Positions 38,092-47,800 of a stretch of 64,000 bases of DNA are shown one piece after another. The stretch's first letter is position 1. The number at the start of each line of letters is the position of its first letter. The position numbers and the translations under genes were made by a program. A model generated the notes under the pieces. The model did not search any database. It saw only the letters and a list, made by a program, of their open reading frames with translations, and had not been told where the DNA came from. Origin of the DNA: Melastoma dodecandrum (taxonomy: Eukaryota; Streptophyta; Magnoliopsida; Myrtales; Melastomataceae); assembly GCA_029817715.1 (NCBI GenBank), contig JARUPY010000590.1:1-64000 (forward strand), read 5' to 3'.

Positions 38092-39506
38092 TCCGGCTCA
38101 CCCTCCGCGAGCTGCGCGTCGCCCCCGCGCAGCACATCGCGACCCTGATCGTCACGACGATCGGCGCGATCTTCGCGATGATCGTCATCGAGACGGACCG
38201 GGTGCTCGGCAGCCAGTCCGCCGCGGGCGGGTTCCTCGCCCACGGCTTCGTGCGCCTGCTCCTGAGCTTCATGGGGTACGTGTTCCTGTTCGTCGCGATC
38301 TTCGTGTCCTGCATCGTGATCGCGAACACGTTCGGCATCGTGATGGCCGCCCGCTCCCGCCGGATCGCCCTCCTCCGCCTGCTCGGCGCGGAGGGCCGGG
38401 TGCTCCGCCGCGGCGTCGCGCTCGAGGGCGTCATCGTCGGCGCCGTGGGCGGCGTCCTCGGCACCGCGATCGGCCTCGCCGTCGTGCAGGGCCTCATCGC
38501 CGTGCTCACCGCGGTCGGCACGTTCAAGGCGGCGCCGTCCCCGATCTGGACGCCGCTCATCGTCGCGCCGACGATCATCGCCGTGCTCTCCACGGCGGGC
38601 GCGGCCTGGTTCGGGTCGAAGCGCGTCAGCACCGTGACCCCGCTCGAGGCGACGGGCGCCGGGCAGGAGGCGTCGATCGAGGAGGTGCGCCGCCGGTCGC
38701 GTCCGGGGCTCATGTGGGCGTTCATCGTCATCGGCGCGGCGCTCCTCGTCGGCGGCGTGGCGATCGGGTACTTCACGCCGCTCGCGCTGCTGCTCGCGGC
38801 GCCCGGCGGCGCGATCAGCTTCCTCGGCTTCGTGATGGGATCGGGCACGTTCCTGCCGCCGGTGCTGCGCCTGGTCGGTCGCCTGTTCGGCGGGTCCGCG
38901 CCCGCGGCGCTCGCGCGCGGCAACGCCCTCCGGCATCCGGAGCGCAGCGCGCGGTCGGCGATCAGCCTCGTCATCGGCGTGACGCTCGTCACCATGTTCT
39001 CGGTCGCGGCCGCGTGCTTCGGCACCCAGGCCGGCGCGGTGGCGGCGACCGCCGGCCCGGACCAGGCCGCGAGCGACGCGCAGTTCGTCACCCTGGTGCT
39101 CGGTGTCCTGGGCGTGCTCATCGGGTTCTCGCTCGCGATCGCCGCGGTGGGGCTCGTGAACAGCCTGTCGCTCAGCGTGCTCCAGCGCCGCCGCGAGATC
39201 GGCCTGCTGCGCGCGGTCGGGCTGAACCGCAGCCAGGTCCGCGGGATGGTCCTGCTCGAGAGCCTGCAGCTCACCATCGCAGGCGGCGTCTGCGGGCTCG
39301 TGCTCGGCATCCTCTACGGCTGGGCCGCGGCGCTCACCGCGCTGTCGTCCGACCGGCACATCGCCGGCTACTTCCCGCCGACCGTGCCGATCCCGCTGGT
39401 GATCGGCGTGCTGGTGGCCGGCGCCGTGCTCGCGATCGTCGCGTCGCTCGTGCCCACGCGCCGGGCGAACGCGGTGAGCCCGGTCGTCGCCCTCGCCGTC
39501 GAGTGA
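38088..39506 (+). CDS. FtsX-like ABC permease
   Basis: An intact 472-residue membrane protein, ATG 38088. It has four N-terminal-half and four C-terminal-half helices in the duplicated FtsX layout of actinobacterial permeases: AARSRRIALLRLLGAEGRVL in the first half and VLQRRREIGLLRAVGLNRSQ in the second, both being the cytoplasmic coupling segments. Only a short outer loop is present. It is followed by a strong terminator at 39512. Substrate unknown. Confidence 0.9.
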   Translation: MIRLTLRELRVAPAQHIATLIVTTIGAIFAMIVIETDRVLGSQSAAGGFLAHGFVRLLLSFMGYVFLFVAIFVSCIVIANTFGIVMAARSRRIALLRLLGAEGRVLRRGVALEGVIVGAVGGVLGTAIGLAVVQGLIAVLTAVGTFKAAPSPIWTPLIVAPTIIAVLSTAGAAWFGSKRVSTVTPLEATGAGQEASIEEVRRRSRPGLMWAFIVIGAALLVGGVAIGYFTPLALLLAAPGGAISFLGFVMGSGTFLPPVLRLVGRLFGGSAPAALARGNALRHPERSARSAISLVIGVTLVTMFSVAAACFGTQAGAVAATAGPDQAASDAQFVTLVLGVLGVLIGFSLAIAAVGLVNSLSLSVLQRRREIGLLRAVGLNRSQVRGMVLLESLQLTIAGGVCGLVLGILYGWAAALTALSSDRHIAGYFPPTVPIPLVIGVLVAGAVLAIVASLVPTRRANAVSPVVALAVE

Positions 39507-39511
39507 GGCGC

Positions 39512-39549
39512 GCTCCCGGTCGTCCCGAGCCGTCGGGACGACCGGGAGC
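39512..39549 (+). terminator. terminator hairpin, 17-bp perfect stem
   Basis: GCTCCCGGTCGTCCCGA (39512-39528), loop GCCG, and its exact inverted copy (39533-39549). It lies six bases after the FtsX stop and is unusually strong. No T-tract follows, as usual in high-GC actinobacteria. Confidence 0.75.
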
Positions 39550-39576
39550 CCCGGCCGGTCTGCCACGATCGGGGTG

Positions 39577-40275
39577 ATGGAGCAGCCGCCCGACGTCCCC
39601 CGCTCCGTCGCTCGCCGCGCCACGACCACGCCCGCGCTCGACGGGCGGCTGGAGGCGGACTGCTGGCGCGACGCCCGATGGACGACCCGGTTCGTGGACC
39701 TCGTCTCCGGCGCCCCGACCGCGTTCGACACCCGCGCCGCGATCCTCTGGGACGACGAGCACCTCTACATCGGCTTCCGTGTGGAGGTGCCCACGCTCGT
39801 CGCGACCCTGACCGAGCGCGACGCCCACATCTGGCTCGACGACGACGTCGAGGTGTTCGTCGCCGGGGACGACGCGTACTACGAGCTCGAGCTGAACGCC
39901 CTGAACACGGTCTACGAGGTGCTGTTCCGCTGGGGCTCCCTGCCCGGCGGGCGACCGTGGGACGGCGTGGACTTCGACCACCCGCGCGGGCCGAGGACGG
40001 GCTTCTGGGACTTCGACCTGGAGGGCCTCCGCACCGCGGTGCACGTCGACGAGGGCGTCGGCTGGCGCGTCGAGATCGCGCTGCCCTGGGCCGCGCTGCG
40101 CGTGCTCGGCCGCGCAGCGCCTCCGTCCCCCGGGGACGAGTGGCGCATCGCGCTGGCCCGCTTCAACACGGCGAAGGCGTCGCCGGAGGACTCGGGCGGG
40201 TGGTCCTGGGCGCCGCACGGCGTCTGGGACAGCCACATCCCGGAGCGCTTCCCCCGCGTCACCTTCGAGCGCTGA
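39577..40275 (+). CDS. CBM9/DOMON-like carbohydrate-binding protein
   Basis: An intact 232-residue protein, ATG 39577. TPALDGRLEADCWRDARWTT, then AAILWDDEHLYIGFRVE, DDDVEVFVAGDDAYYELELN and the final GWSWAPHGVWDSHIPERFPR match the family 9 carbohydrate-binding-module-like group found in glycan-use proteins. There is no signal peptide. The fold is a beta-sandwich that binds sugar ends. Its role alone in the cytoplasm is unclear. Confidence 0.8.
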   Translation: MEQPPDVPRSVARRATTTPALDGRLEADCWRDARWTTRFVDLVSGAPTAFDTRAAILWDDEHLYIGFRVEVPTLVATLTERDAHIWLDDDVEVFVAGDDAYYELELNALNTVYEVLFRWGSLPGGRPWDGVDFDHPRGPRTGFWDFDLEGLRTAVHVDEGVGWRVEIALPWAALRVLGRAAPPSPGDEWRIALARFNTAKASPEDSGGWSWAPHGVWDSHIPERFPRVTFER

Positions 40276-40286
40276 GTCGCCAGGGG

Positions 40287-41039
40287 TCAGACCGCGATGA
40301 AGCCGCCGTCGACCGAGTACTGGGCGCCGGTCACGAACGAGGCCTCGTCGGACAGGAGGAACAGGACGACCTCCGCGGCCTCCTCCGGCCGGCCGAGGCG
40401 GCCCATCGGGTTGCGGCGCTTCAGCTCCTCCCGGTCCTCCCGTCGCGTGTGGGTCGGCAACGCGGTGTCGACCCAGCCGGGATGCACCGAGTTCACCCGG
40501 ATCCCGTGCGGCGCGTACCCCGCGGCGGCGGCCTTCGTCAGCCCGGTCACCCCGTGCTTCGCGGCCGTGTACGCCACCGACTCCCCGTCGCCGACGAGGC
40601 CGAGGAAGCTCGACACGTTCACGATCGCGCCGCCGCCGGAGGCGACCATCGCGGCGCCCTCGTACTTCATGCCGTAGAACACGCTGTTCAGGTCGACGTC
40701 GATGACCTGCTGCCACGCGTCCAGCTCGATCTCGTGCGCGAGCCCGTGCGGGCCGCCGATGCCCGCGTTGTTGACGGCGAGGTGGAGGCCGCCCCGCCGC
40801 TCGACCGTCTCGGTCACGAACGCCTCCACCGCGGCCGGGTCGGTGACGTCCGCGACGACCGGGATGAGCCGGCCGCCGGCGATCTCGATGCGCCGCTCGA
40901 CGTTGTGCAGGCGGTCCTCCGCCACGTCGACGCCGACCACGACCGCGCCCTCCGCCGCGAGCCCGCGCGCGATGGCGGCGCCGATACCGGACCCGGCCCC
41001 CGTGACGATCGCGACCCTGCCGTCGAACCTGCTGGCCAT
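40287..41039 (-). CDS. SDR-family oxidoreductase (glucose 1-dehydrogenase-like)
   Basis: An intact 250-residue classical SDR, ATG 41039. VAIVTGAGSGIGAAIARGLA is the cofactor loop, with VDVAEDR after beta2 (Asp favours NAD). NNAGIGGP, NVSSFLGLVG and VAYTAAKHG give the catalytic Asn-Ser-Tyr-Lys set. It ends AQYSVDGGFIAV, the typical VDGG tail. It converges with the CBM9-like gene. Substrate unknown. Confidence 0.9.
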   Translation of the reverse strand: MASRFDGRVAIVTGAGSGIGAAIARGLAAEGAVVVGVDVAEDRLHNVERRIEIAGGRLIPVVADVTDPAAVEAFVTETVERRGGLHLAVNNAGIGGPHGLAHEIELDAWQQVIDVDLNSVFYGMKYEGAAMVASGGGAIVNVSSFLGLVGDGESVAYTAAKHGVTGLTKAAAAGYAPHGIRVNSVHPGWVDTALPTHTRREDREELKRRNPMGRLGRPEEAAEVVLFLLSDEASFVTGAQYSVDGGFIAV

Positions 41040-41153
41040 CCGAACTCCTCCTCGCCGACGACCGACCGTAGGACCTCGGGATGTGCGGCGCGTGACCCCC
41101 TCCCCTTCCGCCGCGGGATACCGCATGATGGGCCCGGATCCGAGGAGGCCCAC

Positions 41154-41741
41154 ATGCCGAGCGCAGGCGACCGCCCCGGCTGGCTGCCCGACCCGAAGCG
41201 CGCCGGGATGCTGCGCTGGTGGAACGGCCTCGACTGGTCCGACGCGTACCGGGCGCCCGACGCGGTCACCGAGGCGGCGCGGCGTGCGCAGGCGGAGGCG
41301 CACCGGGTCAGCACCATGACGCCGCAGCAGGTGCAGCGGGCCGCCGAGCAGGCCGAGCGGACGATCGCGCAGCGCGTGTCCGCGGCCAGGCAGGCCGTCA
41401 ACACGACCGGCCAACGGGTGCCCTCCGCCGGCGCGCCCAGGACGCCGACGGTCGCGACCCCGACCCGCAGCGGCCGGACCGCCGGCTCGCTCGGCGGCGT
41501 CGCTATCGTGCTCGCCGTCCTCGGCCTGGTGATCGGCTTCTCGGGCGTGCCCTCCCTGCTCGCACTGGTCGTCTCCGTCGCCGCCCTGGTCCGCAGCCGC
41601 CAGCTGGCCGCGGAGCGCACGAAGCCCACCGGACTGGTGCCGTCGCTGATCGGGCTGGTGCTCTCCGTCGTCGGGATCCTGGTGCACGTGCCGGAGCTCG
41701 TCCTCCTCCTCCAGGGCCTCGCGAGCCGGACCCAGCAGTAG
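41154..41741 (+). CDS. DUF2510-domain membrane protein
   Basis: An intact 195-residue protein, ATG 41154 with GAGGAGG eight bases upstream. The N-terminal DUF2510 domain is GWLPDPKRAGMLRWWNGLDW, a short Trp-rich actinobacterial module. A polar, Ala/Gln/Arg-rich linker (about 45-110) leads to two membrane helices near the C-terminus (GVAIVLAVLGLVIGFSGVPS and IGLVLSVVGILVHVPELVLL). Function not known. Confidence 0.88.
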   Translation: MPSAGDRPGWLPDPKRAGMLRWWNGLDWSDAYRAPDAVTEAARRAQAEAHRVSTMTPQQVQRAAEQAERTIAQRVSAARQAVNTTGQRVPSAGAPRTPTVATPTRSGRTAGSLGGVAIVLAVLGLVIGFSGVPSLLALVVSVAALVRSRQLAAERTKPTGLVPSLIGLVLSVVGILVHVPELVLLLQGLASRTQQ

Positions 41742-41841
41742 CGCGCCGCGCCGCCCGCTGGGGCGACGCACCGTCCCCCTGATCCGACCGAGCGCTCCGT
41801 CGATCGAAGGGACGGGGCGTCGATCCAGTGGGCGCGTCGAA

Positions 41842-42621
41842 CTACGCGCGGCGCTGCAGGTCGCGGCTCAGGATGTGCGCCTGCTGCAGCAGGAGGGCGC
41901 CGAGCTGCTCGTGCCGGTCCCGGAGGCGGCTCTCCACGCCGGTGACGCTGAGCGCCCACGCCGGGCGGCCGCCCGCGTCGAACACCGCCGCACCGATTCC
42001 CCCAGCTGCCCTCGAGCACGAGGCCCGGGTTCAGCGCGTACCCGAGGCGGCGCGTCTCGGCGGCGCGCTCGCGCACCGCGCCGACCGCGTACACCGGGCC
42101 GCGGTCCCGCTCGAGATGCCCGTCCGCGAGGTACGCGTCCGCCTCCCGCTCCGGCAGGAACGCGAGCACCACCATCCCGGCCGAGGCGACCCCGAGCGGG
42201 AACCGCACCCCTTCGTGGAGCACCATCGAGCGCAGCGGGAAGCTGCCCTCCCGCTCCAGGAGGCACACCGTCTCCGAGCCGCGCCGGGCCGAGAGGTAGG
42301 CGCTCTCCCCCGTCGCGTCCGCGATGATCCGCAAGTCCGCTCCGCGGCGAGGTGCCGGATGTCGTACCGCTCGGCCGCGAGCGCCCCGAGCAGGTACACC
42401 TCCGGCCCGAGGAACCAGCCGCCGTGCTCCTGATCGCGGTCGAGGAACCCGTCGTCCGCCAGGGCCGTCAGCAGACGGTGGGTCGTCGACCGGTTGAGCC
42501 CGCTCCGCCTCGCGGCCTCGGTCGTCGAGATCCCGGCCGGCTGCGCGCCGCCGACGATCCGGAGCAGGGAGGACACGCGGCGCGCGACGGAGCCGCCGGA
42601 CTCGTCGACGCCGTCGTTCAC
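41842..42621 (-). CDS. IclR-family regulator (frameshifted)
   Basis: GTG start at 42621. The N-terminal winged helix reads VARRVSSLLRIVGGAQPAG, then ISTTEAARRSGLNRSTTHRL and LLTALADDGFLDRDQEHG. The effector domain has ESAYLSARRGSETVCLLERE, FPLGVASAGMVVLAFLP, and in another frame AAVFDAGGRPAWALSVTG, the conserved final IclR strand. It ends RDLQRRA at 41842. Frame breaks near 42335 and 42000. No divergent enzyme gene identifies its target. Confidence 0.85.
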
Positions 42622-42647
42622 CAGGTGAACGCTAGCGCGGGTGCGAG

Positions 42648-44154
42648 TCAGCCCGTGACCGCCAGCGACGCTGCCCGGCTGACGTTCCCCGTCGCGTTCG
42701 ATCGCGAACACGACGACCCGGTACGACCCGGCGCGCGGGGCGGTGAACGTCGCCGACGTCGCAGTCCCGGCGCTCACGGGGTACCCGCTCGTCGGCGTCA
42801 GCGACGCGACCGGAGCGCTCGACGGCACGAGCCGGGCGATGGACGAGACCGCGTCGGTCGACTTCGACGCCGTCCACCGCACCGTGTGTCCCGACGCCGT
42901 CAGCCCGGTCGGTGCGGCGGGCGCCGTGTAGTCGGTCCTCGCCCGGTACTGGAGGTGCCCGGTCATCGGCTTGCCCGGCTGGTCCGTGACGGTGAACGTG
43001 ACGTCCTCCGCCGTGATGGTGTCGTCCGGCGCGCGGTCGCAACCGCTTCACCGTCTCGGTGCCGGTCGGGCCACCGAATCCGATCCCGAAGGCGCTCACG
43101 TTCAGCGTGTTTGTGCCGGGGTCGCAGCCGGTCGTGGGGTGCGTGCCGACGGTCGGAGGCGTGTCCCGAGGCCCCGCGACGACCTGGAAGTCACGGCTCG
43201 TGTCGGCGAGCCCGTACGGCGAGATGTTCCCGAACGAGTATCCGCAGCCGGTGACGTACTGGTAGAAGAACGTGGATCCGCCCTCCGACCAGGTGTTCGT
43301 CCTGCCCCGGTCGATGGCGTCGGTGCCGGAGGAGGTGAACCGGGTCGTGCCGAGCGGCGCGGAACCGGTCAGCGAGACCGTGCGCGTCACGCCGGCGATC
43401 GGCAGCGAGAGGGCGGCGATCCTCGGCCCGGCGGCCTTCGGCGAGAACCCGACGACGAGGCTGCAGCGCGCGCCGGCCGCGAGCGTCTTCCCGGTGCACC
43501 CGTTCGAGCTCACCGCGAAGTCCTGGGCCGCCTGCCCGCTCAGCGCCGTCGAGCCGATGGCGACGGCCTTCGTGGAGCCGTTGTGGACCCATTCCGTCGC
43601 CGTGACGCGGGTGGATCCGACCGGGGTGGGCGACCACTCGAGATGGTTCGCGGCGAGGGTGGCGCTGCCCGCGGCGTCCTCCCCCATGCGGATCTCGCCG
43701 AAGTACCCCTGCGCGGACTGCGCGCTCGGCGTGCGGACCACGCTGTCGAAGCGGGTGGGGACGCCGTTGCTGCCGGCCACCCAGTCGAGCACGTCGAGCA
43801 CCCCGCCGAAGCCGTGGTCCTGCGACGCGCTGGAGATGTCGCCGTAGGCGTGCGTGGTCGTCGGTGCGAGGTTCGAGACGTCCGTGTAGACGCCGGGCGC
43901 GAACTTCTGGCCGATCGGCGGCGCGAGCTCGACGGTCGCGTTCGCGCCGGACAGGATGAATCCGCCCTGCCCGTCCGTCCGCACGAATCCGTGTCGGAAT
44001 ACTGCGAGACGTTCGCGGCGTACGCCGGGTCCCGCGTCGAGTTCAGGCTCATGATCGCCGTCCCTACGGCGGCGGTCGCGGGAACAGGTGTCAGCGCGGC
44101 CAGCGCGAGCGCGCTGAGCGCGACGCCGGACAGCGCGATTCGGGTGGATCGCAT
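42648..44154 (-). CDS. secreted Ig-like cell-surface protein (frameshifted)
   Basis: ATG 44154 begins a Sec signal (STRIALSGVALSALALAALT, cut near ATA). The mature part has GGFILSGANATVELAPPIGQ, then an ASPM/choice-of-anchor-like Ig module (AVSSNGCTGKTLAAGARCSL; VVGFSPKAAGPRIAALSL), a segment with several Cys, and a C-terminal fibronectin-like piece (APAAPTGLTASGHTVRWTAS). About 500 residues, no LPXTG seen. The end near LAVTG at 42648 requires an indel. Frame breaks near 43985, 43040 and 42670. Probably an exported structural or adhesive protein. Confidence 0.72.
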
Positions 44155-44168
44155 GGCTGGTGCTCTCT

Positions 44169-44206
44169 CGGAGGGGGGTGCTGGAGGTATACCGCACCCT
44201 CCTCCG
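44169..44206 (-). terminator. hairpin terminator
   Basis: CGGAGGGGGGTGC (44169-44181) pairs with GCACCCTCCTCCG (44194-44206), one mismatch. It lies just beyond the stop of the minus-strand membrane protein (44221) and ahead of the surface-protein start (44154). Confidence 0.6.
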
Positions 44207-44220
44207 ATCTCGAGCCTTCA

Positions 44221-45417
44221 TCAGGTCCGATGCAGCATCCGGGGTTCCTGGTGTCCCCCGGCGCGCTCCGCCAGCTCGCCCTCCGGCAGCGGGACCGGCA
44301 TCTGGTTGCGGAAGTGGCCGACGATCGTGATCAGGAACCCGCCGAGGGTCCACGCGCCGAGCACGATCCACTGCGTCGTCGTGTCCGCGTCCGGGAAGTA
44401 CGACAGCGAGCGGATCAGGTTCGACGCGGCGCCCGGCACGAAGTACTGCCCGACCTCGCCCCAGGGGCCGGCGATGAACTGGTACGGCAGCGTGGCGCCG
44501 GAGATCGGGTTGCCGATCAGGAGGCTGATGATCGCGCCGACCGCGATGCCCGGCGAGCCGAGCAGCGCGTTGAAGCCGGAGACGATCGCGGCGGTCGCCG
44601 CCATCGCCAGGCCGAACGCGGCGGCGTTCAGCAGCCAGTCGCGCTGCAGGATCTGGAGCCAGGTCTGCAGCACGAGGGTCACGATCGTGCCCGCCGCCGC
44701 CCCGTAGACGAGCAGCGCCACGATCCGGCGCACCGGTCCGATGACGAGGAACGACACGAGCACCCCGCCGAGCATCCCGCCGAGCACCAGCGGGAACGCG
44801 GTCGCGCTGAGCCCGGCCCCGGTCGCGTCGTGGCTCGAGAGCGCGACCACGTCGGTGATCGTGACGGTCGGCGGCGTGCTGGCGGAGGTGGCCCCGGAGG
44901 ACGGCGTGCCGCTCGGCACGACGGGCTTCCCGCCCGCCTGCACGGTCGCGAGCGCCTGCTGCAGCGCCGCGATCGCCTTCCCGCTCTGCTGCAGCTTCGC
45001 GATCAGCGCGGACTGCACGCTCGCGGAGATCTGCGTCTGCAGGGACGTCGCGACCCCGCGCAGGATCTGGTTCGACGACGCGGAGGCGGCGGACGAGGTC
45101 AGCACCTCGGGCGAGCCGCCCAGCAGGATGGCGCCGGAGAGCTTCCGCTCCCGGATCTGCTGCACCGCGTCCGCGCGGGACGTCACCGCCACGAACGCGA
45201 ACGGGTCGCTGTCCTGCTTCGCGATCGCGTCCTTCAGCGCGGTGACCTGCGCGGCGGGGCCGGAGAGCCCGACGGGCAGGTCCTTCGCCTTCGCGGTCGC
45301 CGCCGGCCAGACGAAGGCGAGCACGACGATGCCGACGAGGATCGCGCCGGCGACGCCGAACAGGACGGTGAAGCGCCACTTGGTGTGCGGGCGTGCCGCG
45401 GGGGTGGTGGTGGACAT
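44221..45417 (-). CDS. YhgE/Pip-like membrane protein (putative ABC-2-like exporter)
   Basis: An intact 398-residue protein, ATG 45417. One N-terminal helix (FTVLFGVAGAILVGIVVLAF) is followed by a long outer domain with an Ala/Gln-rich coiled segment (about 110-165). Five or six helices follow from residue 200 (AFPLVLGGMLGGVLVSFLVI; FGLAMAATAAIVSGFNALLG). The layout resembles YhgE/Pip and ABC-2 half-transporters that depend on an ATPase encoded elsewhere. It is divergent from a TetR gene with two palindromes between, so it is probably an inducible efflux or envelope-stress function. Confidence 0.75.
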   Translation of the reverse strand: MSTTTPAARPHTKWRFTVLFGVAGAILVGIVVLAFVWPAATAKAKDLPVGLSGPAAQVTALKDAIAKQDSDPFAFVAVTSRADAVQQIRERKLSGAILLGGSPEVLTSSAASASSNQILRGVATSLQTQISASVQSALIAKLQQSGKAIAALQQALATVQAGGKPVVPSGTPSSGATSASTPPTVTITDVVALSSHDATGAGLSATAFPLVLGGMLGGVLVSFLVIGPVRRIVALLVYGAAAGTIVTLVLQTWLQILQRDWLLNAAAFGLAMAATAAIVSGFNALLGSPGIAVGAIISLLIGNPISGATLPYQFIAGPWGEVGQYFVPGAASNLIRSLSYFPDADTTTQWIVLGAWTLGGFLITIVGHFRNQMPVPLPEGELAERAGGHQEPRMLHRT

Positions 45418-45430
45418 CGCGACTCCTTCC

Positions 45431-45473
45431 GAGAACGTGCGTTCTTTATAGCGCATCGAGAACGGGTATTCTC
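45431..45473. promoter_or_regulatory. two TetR-type operator palindromes
   Basis: GAGAACGTGCGTTCTT (45431-45446) and GAGAACGGGTATTCTC (45458-45473) share the GAGAAC half site in dyad form, centres 27 bp apart. They occupy the divergent gap between the YhgE-like gene and the TetR gene at 45480, which is the probable binding protein. Confidence 0.72.
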
Positions 45474-45479
45474 TTCGGC

Positions 45480-46058
45480 ATGCCCAAGGTCACCGAGGCC
45501 CACCGCCAGGCTCGGCGCGACGAGATCGCCGACGCGGCGCTGCGCGTGCTCGCCCGCAACGGCGTCTCCGCGACGTCCATCGCGCAGATCGTCGAGGAGT
45601 CCGGCCTCTCCGCCGGCGCCATCTACGCGAACTTCGAGAACAAGGCCGAGCTCGCCCGGTACATCGCGTCGTCGCTCTTCGAATGGCGGCTCGGCCGGAT
45701 CGCGGCGGCCGCGGAGGAGCACGGCCACGACCCCGTCGCGGTGATGCGGGTGCTGCTCTCGAGCACCGGCGTCGACCGGCCGCCGGAGGACCTCCTGCTC
45801 CAGTTCTGGGCCGAGGCGACGCGCGACCCGGAGCTGCACGAGGTGCTGCTCGAGAAGGTGACGGCGCTCCGCGCGGTGTTCACCGGGGCGGTGCTGCCGT
45901 GGGCCCGCGCGCGCGGGGACGCGGATCCGGAGGCGCTGGCCGCCCGTGCCGCGACGACGATGGTCGTGCTGTGCCAGGGCTACCTGACGAACCGCGCCCT
46001 CCTGGGGTGGGTCGAGCCCGACGACTACCTGGACACGGCGCGAGTTCTCTTCGCCTGA
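45480..46058 (+). CDS. TetR-family regulator
   Basis: An intact 192-residue protein, ATG 45480. TEAHRQARRDEIADAALRVL, then ARNGVSATSIAQIVEESGLS and AGAIYANFENKAELARYIAS make the N-terminal HTH domain. The start codon lies seven bases after the second GAGAAC palindrome, so binding would block its own transcription and that of the divergent YhgE-like gene. Confidence 0.9.
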   Translation: MPKVTEAHRQARRDEIADAALRVLARNGVSATSIAQIVEESGLSAGAIYANFENKAELARYIASSLFEWRLGRIAAAAEEHGHDPVAVMRVLLSSTGVDRPPEDLLLQFWAEATRDPELHEVLLEKVTALRAVFTGAVLPWARARGDADPEALAARAATTMVVLCQGYLTNRALLGWVEPDDYLDTARVLFA

Positions 46059-46067
46059 CGGCCTCCC

Positions 46068-46168
46068 CGCTGTGGTTTCGGCACGGCCGTGGACGGCCGG
46101 CTCAACCACCGTGATCCACGCTCGGTGGTTGAGCCGGCGCGCCCCGGCGCCCGTGCGAAACCACAGCG
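46068..46168. repeat. palindromic repeat, family D copy 1
   Basis: Outer arms CGCTGTGGTTTCG (46068-46080) and CGAAACCACAGCG (46156-46168) enclose inner arms around GGCTCAACCACCG and CGGTGGTTGAGCC. It lies between convergent genes. The GGTTGAGC/GTTTCG combination is, as I recall, a frequent intergenic repeat in Microbacteriaceae. A simpler copy is at 56222-56263. Confidence 0.75.
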
Positions 46169-46178
46169 AGGCGGCGTC

Positions 46179-46566
46179 TCAGTATGCGTTGCCTGTCCGC
46201 CAGGCCATCTCCTGCAGCAGGAACGCGTTGCCGTCCGGGTCGCGGAAGCCGGAGTACCGGACCCCGCCGCCCGCGTCCCAGACCGGGTCGATCTCGACGC
46301 CCCGCTCGCGCAGTCCGGCGCACGTCGCGTCCAGGTCCGCGACGACGAGATGGAGGTTCCGCATCGACCCCGGCACCCCGTCGTACGCGCCGAGCCCCGT
46401 CCCGAAACCGAATCGAGCAGCCGGATCCGGGCGGCGTCACCTGCACGACGCGGATCCCGGCCATGGGCTGCGCGTCGACGTCCGCGTGCCAGCCGAGCGC
46501 GTCGACGTAGAACGCCTTCGCGCGGTCGACGTCGGCGACGGGCAGCACGACCAGCTCGAGCTTCAT
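46179..46566 (-). CDS. VOC-superfamily (glyoxalase-like) protein (frameshifted)
   Basis: The start at ATG 46566 overlaps the sigma-factor stop (ATGA). It opens MKLELVVLPVADVDRAKAFY, the usual first beta-alpha-beta of VOC proteins, and later reads NLHLVVADLDATCAGLRERG and GFRDPDGNAFLLQEMAWR, with the conserved DPDGN and metal Glu. About 128 residues. One frame break lies near 46410. Being the last gene of an ECF sigma operon, it is a likely target of that sigma factor. Substrate unknown. Confidence 0.85.
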
Positions 46567-47800
46567 GTCCATGACGACACCGTGCCGCATTCGGCGATGC
46601 GGCGCGCGAAGAACGCGCGCTCCGGCTGGGTGCGCGCGAGCGCCAGCGCCTCCCGGTACGCTACCGCCGCATCGGGGAGCCGGCCCGCCCGGCGCAGCAG
46701 GTCCGCCCGCGCGGCCGGCAGCCCGAGCCCCAGCACGGCGGCGGGGAGGCCGTCCAGCAGGGCGAGCCCAGCTTTCGGGACCGTGCGCCAGCCCGACCGC
46801 GACGGCTCGCGCCAGCGCCACGTGCGGCGACGGCTGCACCTCCGCGAGGCGCGCGTAGGCGCGCGCGATGGCCGCACGGTCGACGACCCCGGTCCGCAGC
46901 GACCGGGCGTGCTCGGCGGCGATCCGCGCCTGCAGCAGGTACGCCCCGGGTGACGCCGCGAGCCGCTCCCCCGCGGCGAGCGCCGCCTCCCCCGCCGCGA
47001 TCGACGGCGCCGACCAGCGCGAACCGGTCCTGCTCGTCGAGCGGCACGAGCGCCCCGTCCGCGCCGGTCCGCGCGAGCCGCCGCGAGTCCTGGAACCGCA
47101 TCAGCGCGAGCAGCCCCAGCGCCTCCGGCTCGTCGGGCATCAGCCGGGTGAGCACCTCCGCGAGCCGGATCGCTTCCGCGGACAGGTCCTCCCGCACCAC
47201 GGCGGTCCCGGTGGTCGGCGCGTAGCCCTCGGTGAACAGCAGGACCAGCACGCCGAGCACGCCCGCCAGGCGTTCGGGCAGCGCGGCCCCGCTCGGCACC
47301 CGGTACGGGATGCCGGCGCGCTGGATCTTCTGCCGGACCCGGACGAGCCGCTTCGCGGTCGCGGCCTCGGTGGCGCCGAGCGCATGCCCGATCTCCTCGA
47401 CGGTCAGCCCGCACAGGGTGCGGAGCGTCAGCGCGACCCGGGCGTCGAGCGCGAGCGCCGGGTGGCAGCAGGTGAAGATCAGCCGGAGGCGCTCGTCCGG
47501 CACGTCGTCGGGCTCCAGCTCCACCGCACCCCTCCCCTCCATCCGACGGCCCTCGGCGGCGACGACGCGGCGCTCGACCTCGCCGCGGCGGAGCACGTCG
47601 AGCGCACGGTTCCGGGCGACCGTCGTGAGCCACGCCCCCGGGTTCGCCGGCAGGCCGCCGTCCGCCCAGGTGCGGGCGGCGGTCGCGAACGCCTCCTGCG
47701 CCGCGTCCTCCGCGAGCGCCCAGTCGCCCGTCGTGCGGACGAGGGAGGCGACGATCCGCCCCCACTCGTCCGCGAACGCGCGCTCGAGCGCCGTGGTCAC
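46563..47800 (-). CDS. ECF RNA polymerase sigma factor, ECF42 type (frameshifted)
   Basis: GTG start at 47800 overlaps the DGPF gene stop. Region 2: DWALAEDAAQEAFATAARTW and GAWLTTVARNRALDVLRR. Region 4: LRTLCGLTVEEIGHALGATE and AATAKRLVRVRQKIQRAGIP. A long C-terminal extension of about 200 residues (LLFTEGYAPTTG, AVAYREALALARTQPERAFF) is the mark of the ECF42 group, which lacks an anti-sigma gene and associates with DGPF proteins. The extension is TPR-like. Several frame breaks fall between 47010 and 46750. Confidence 0.87.
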
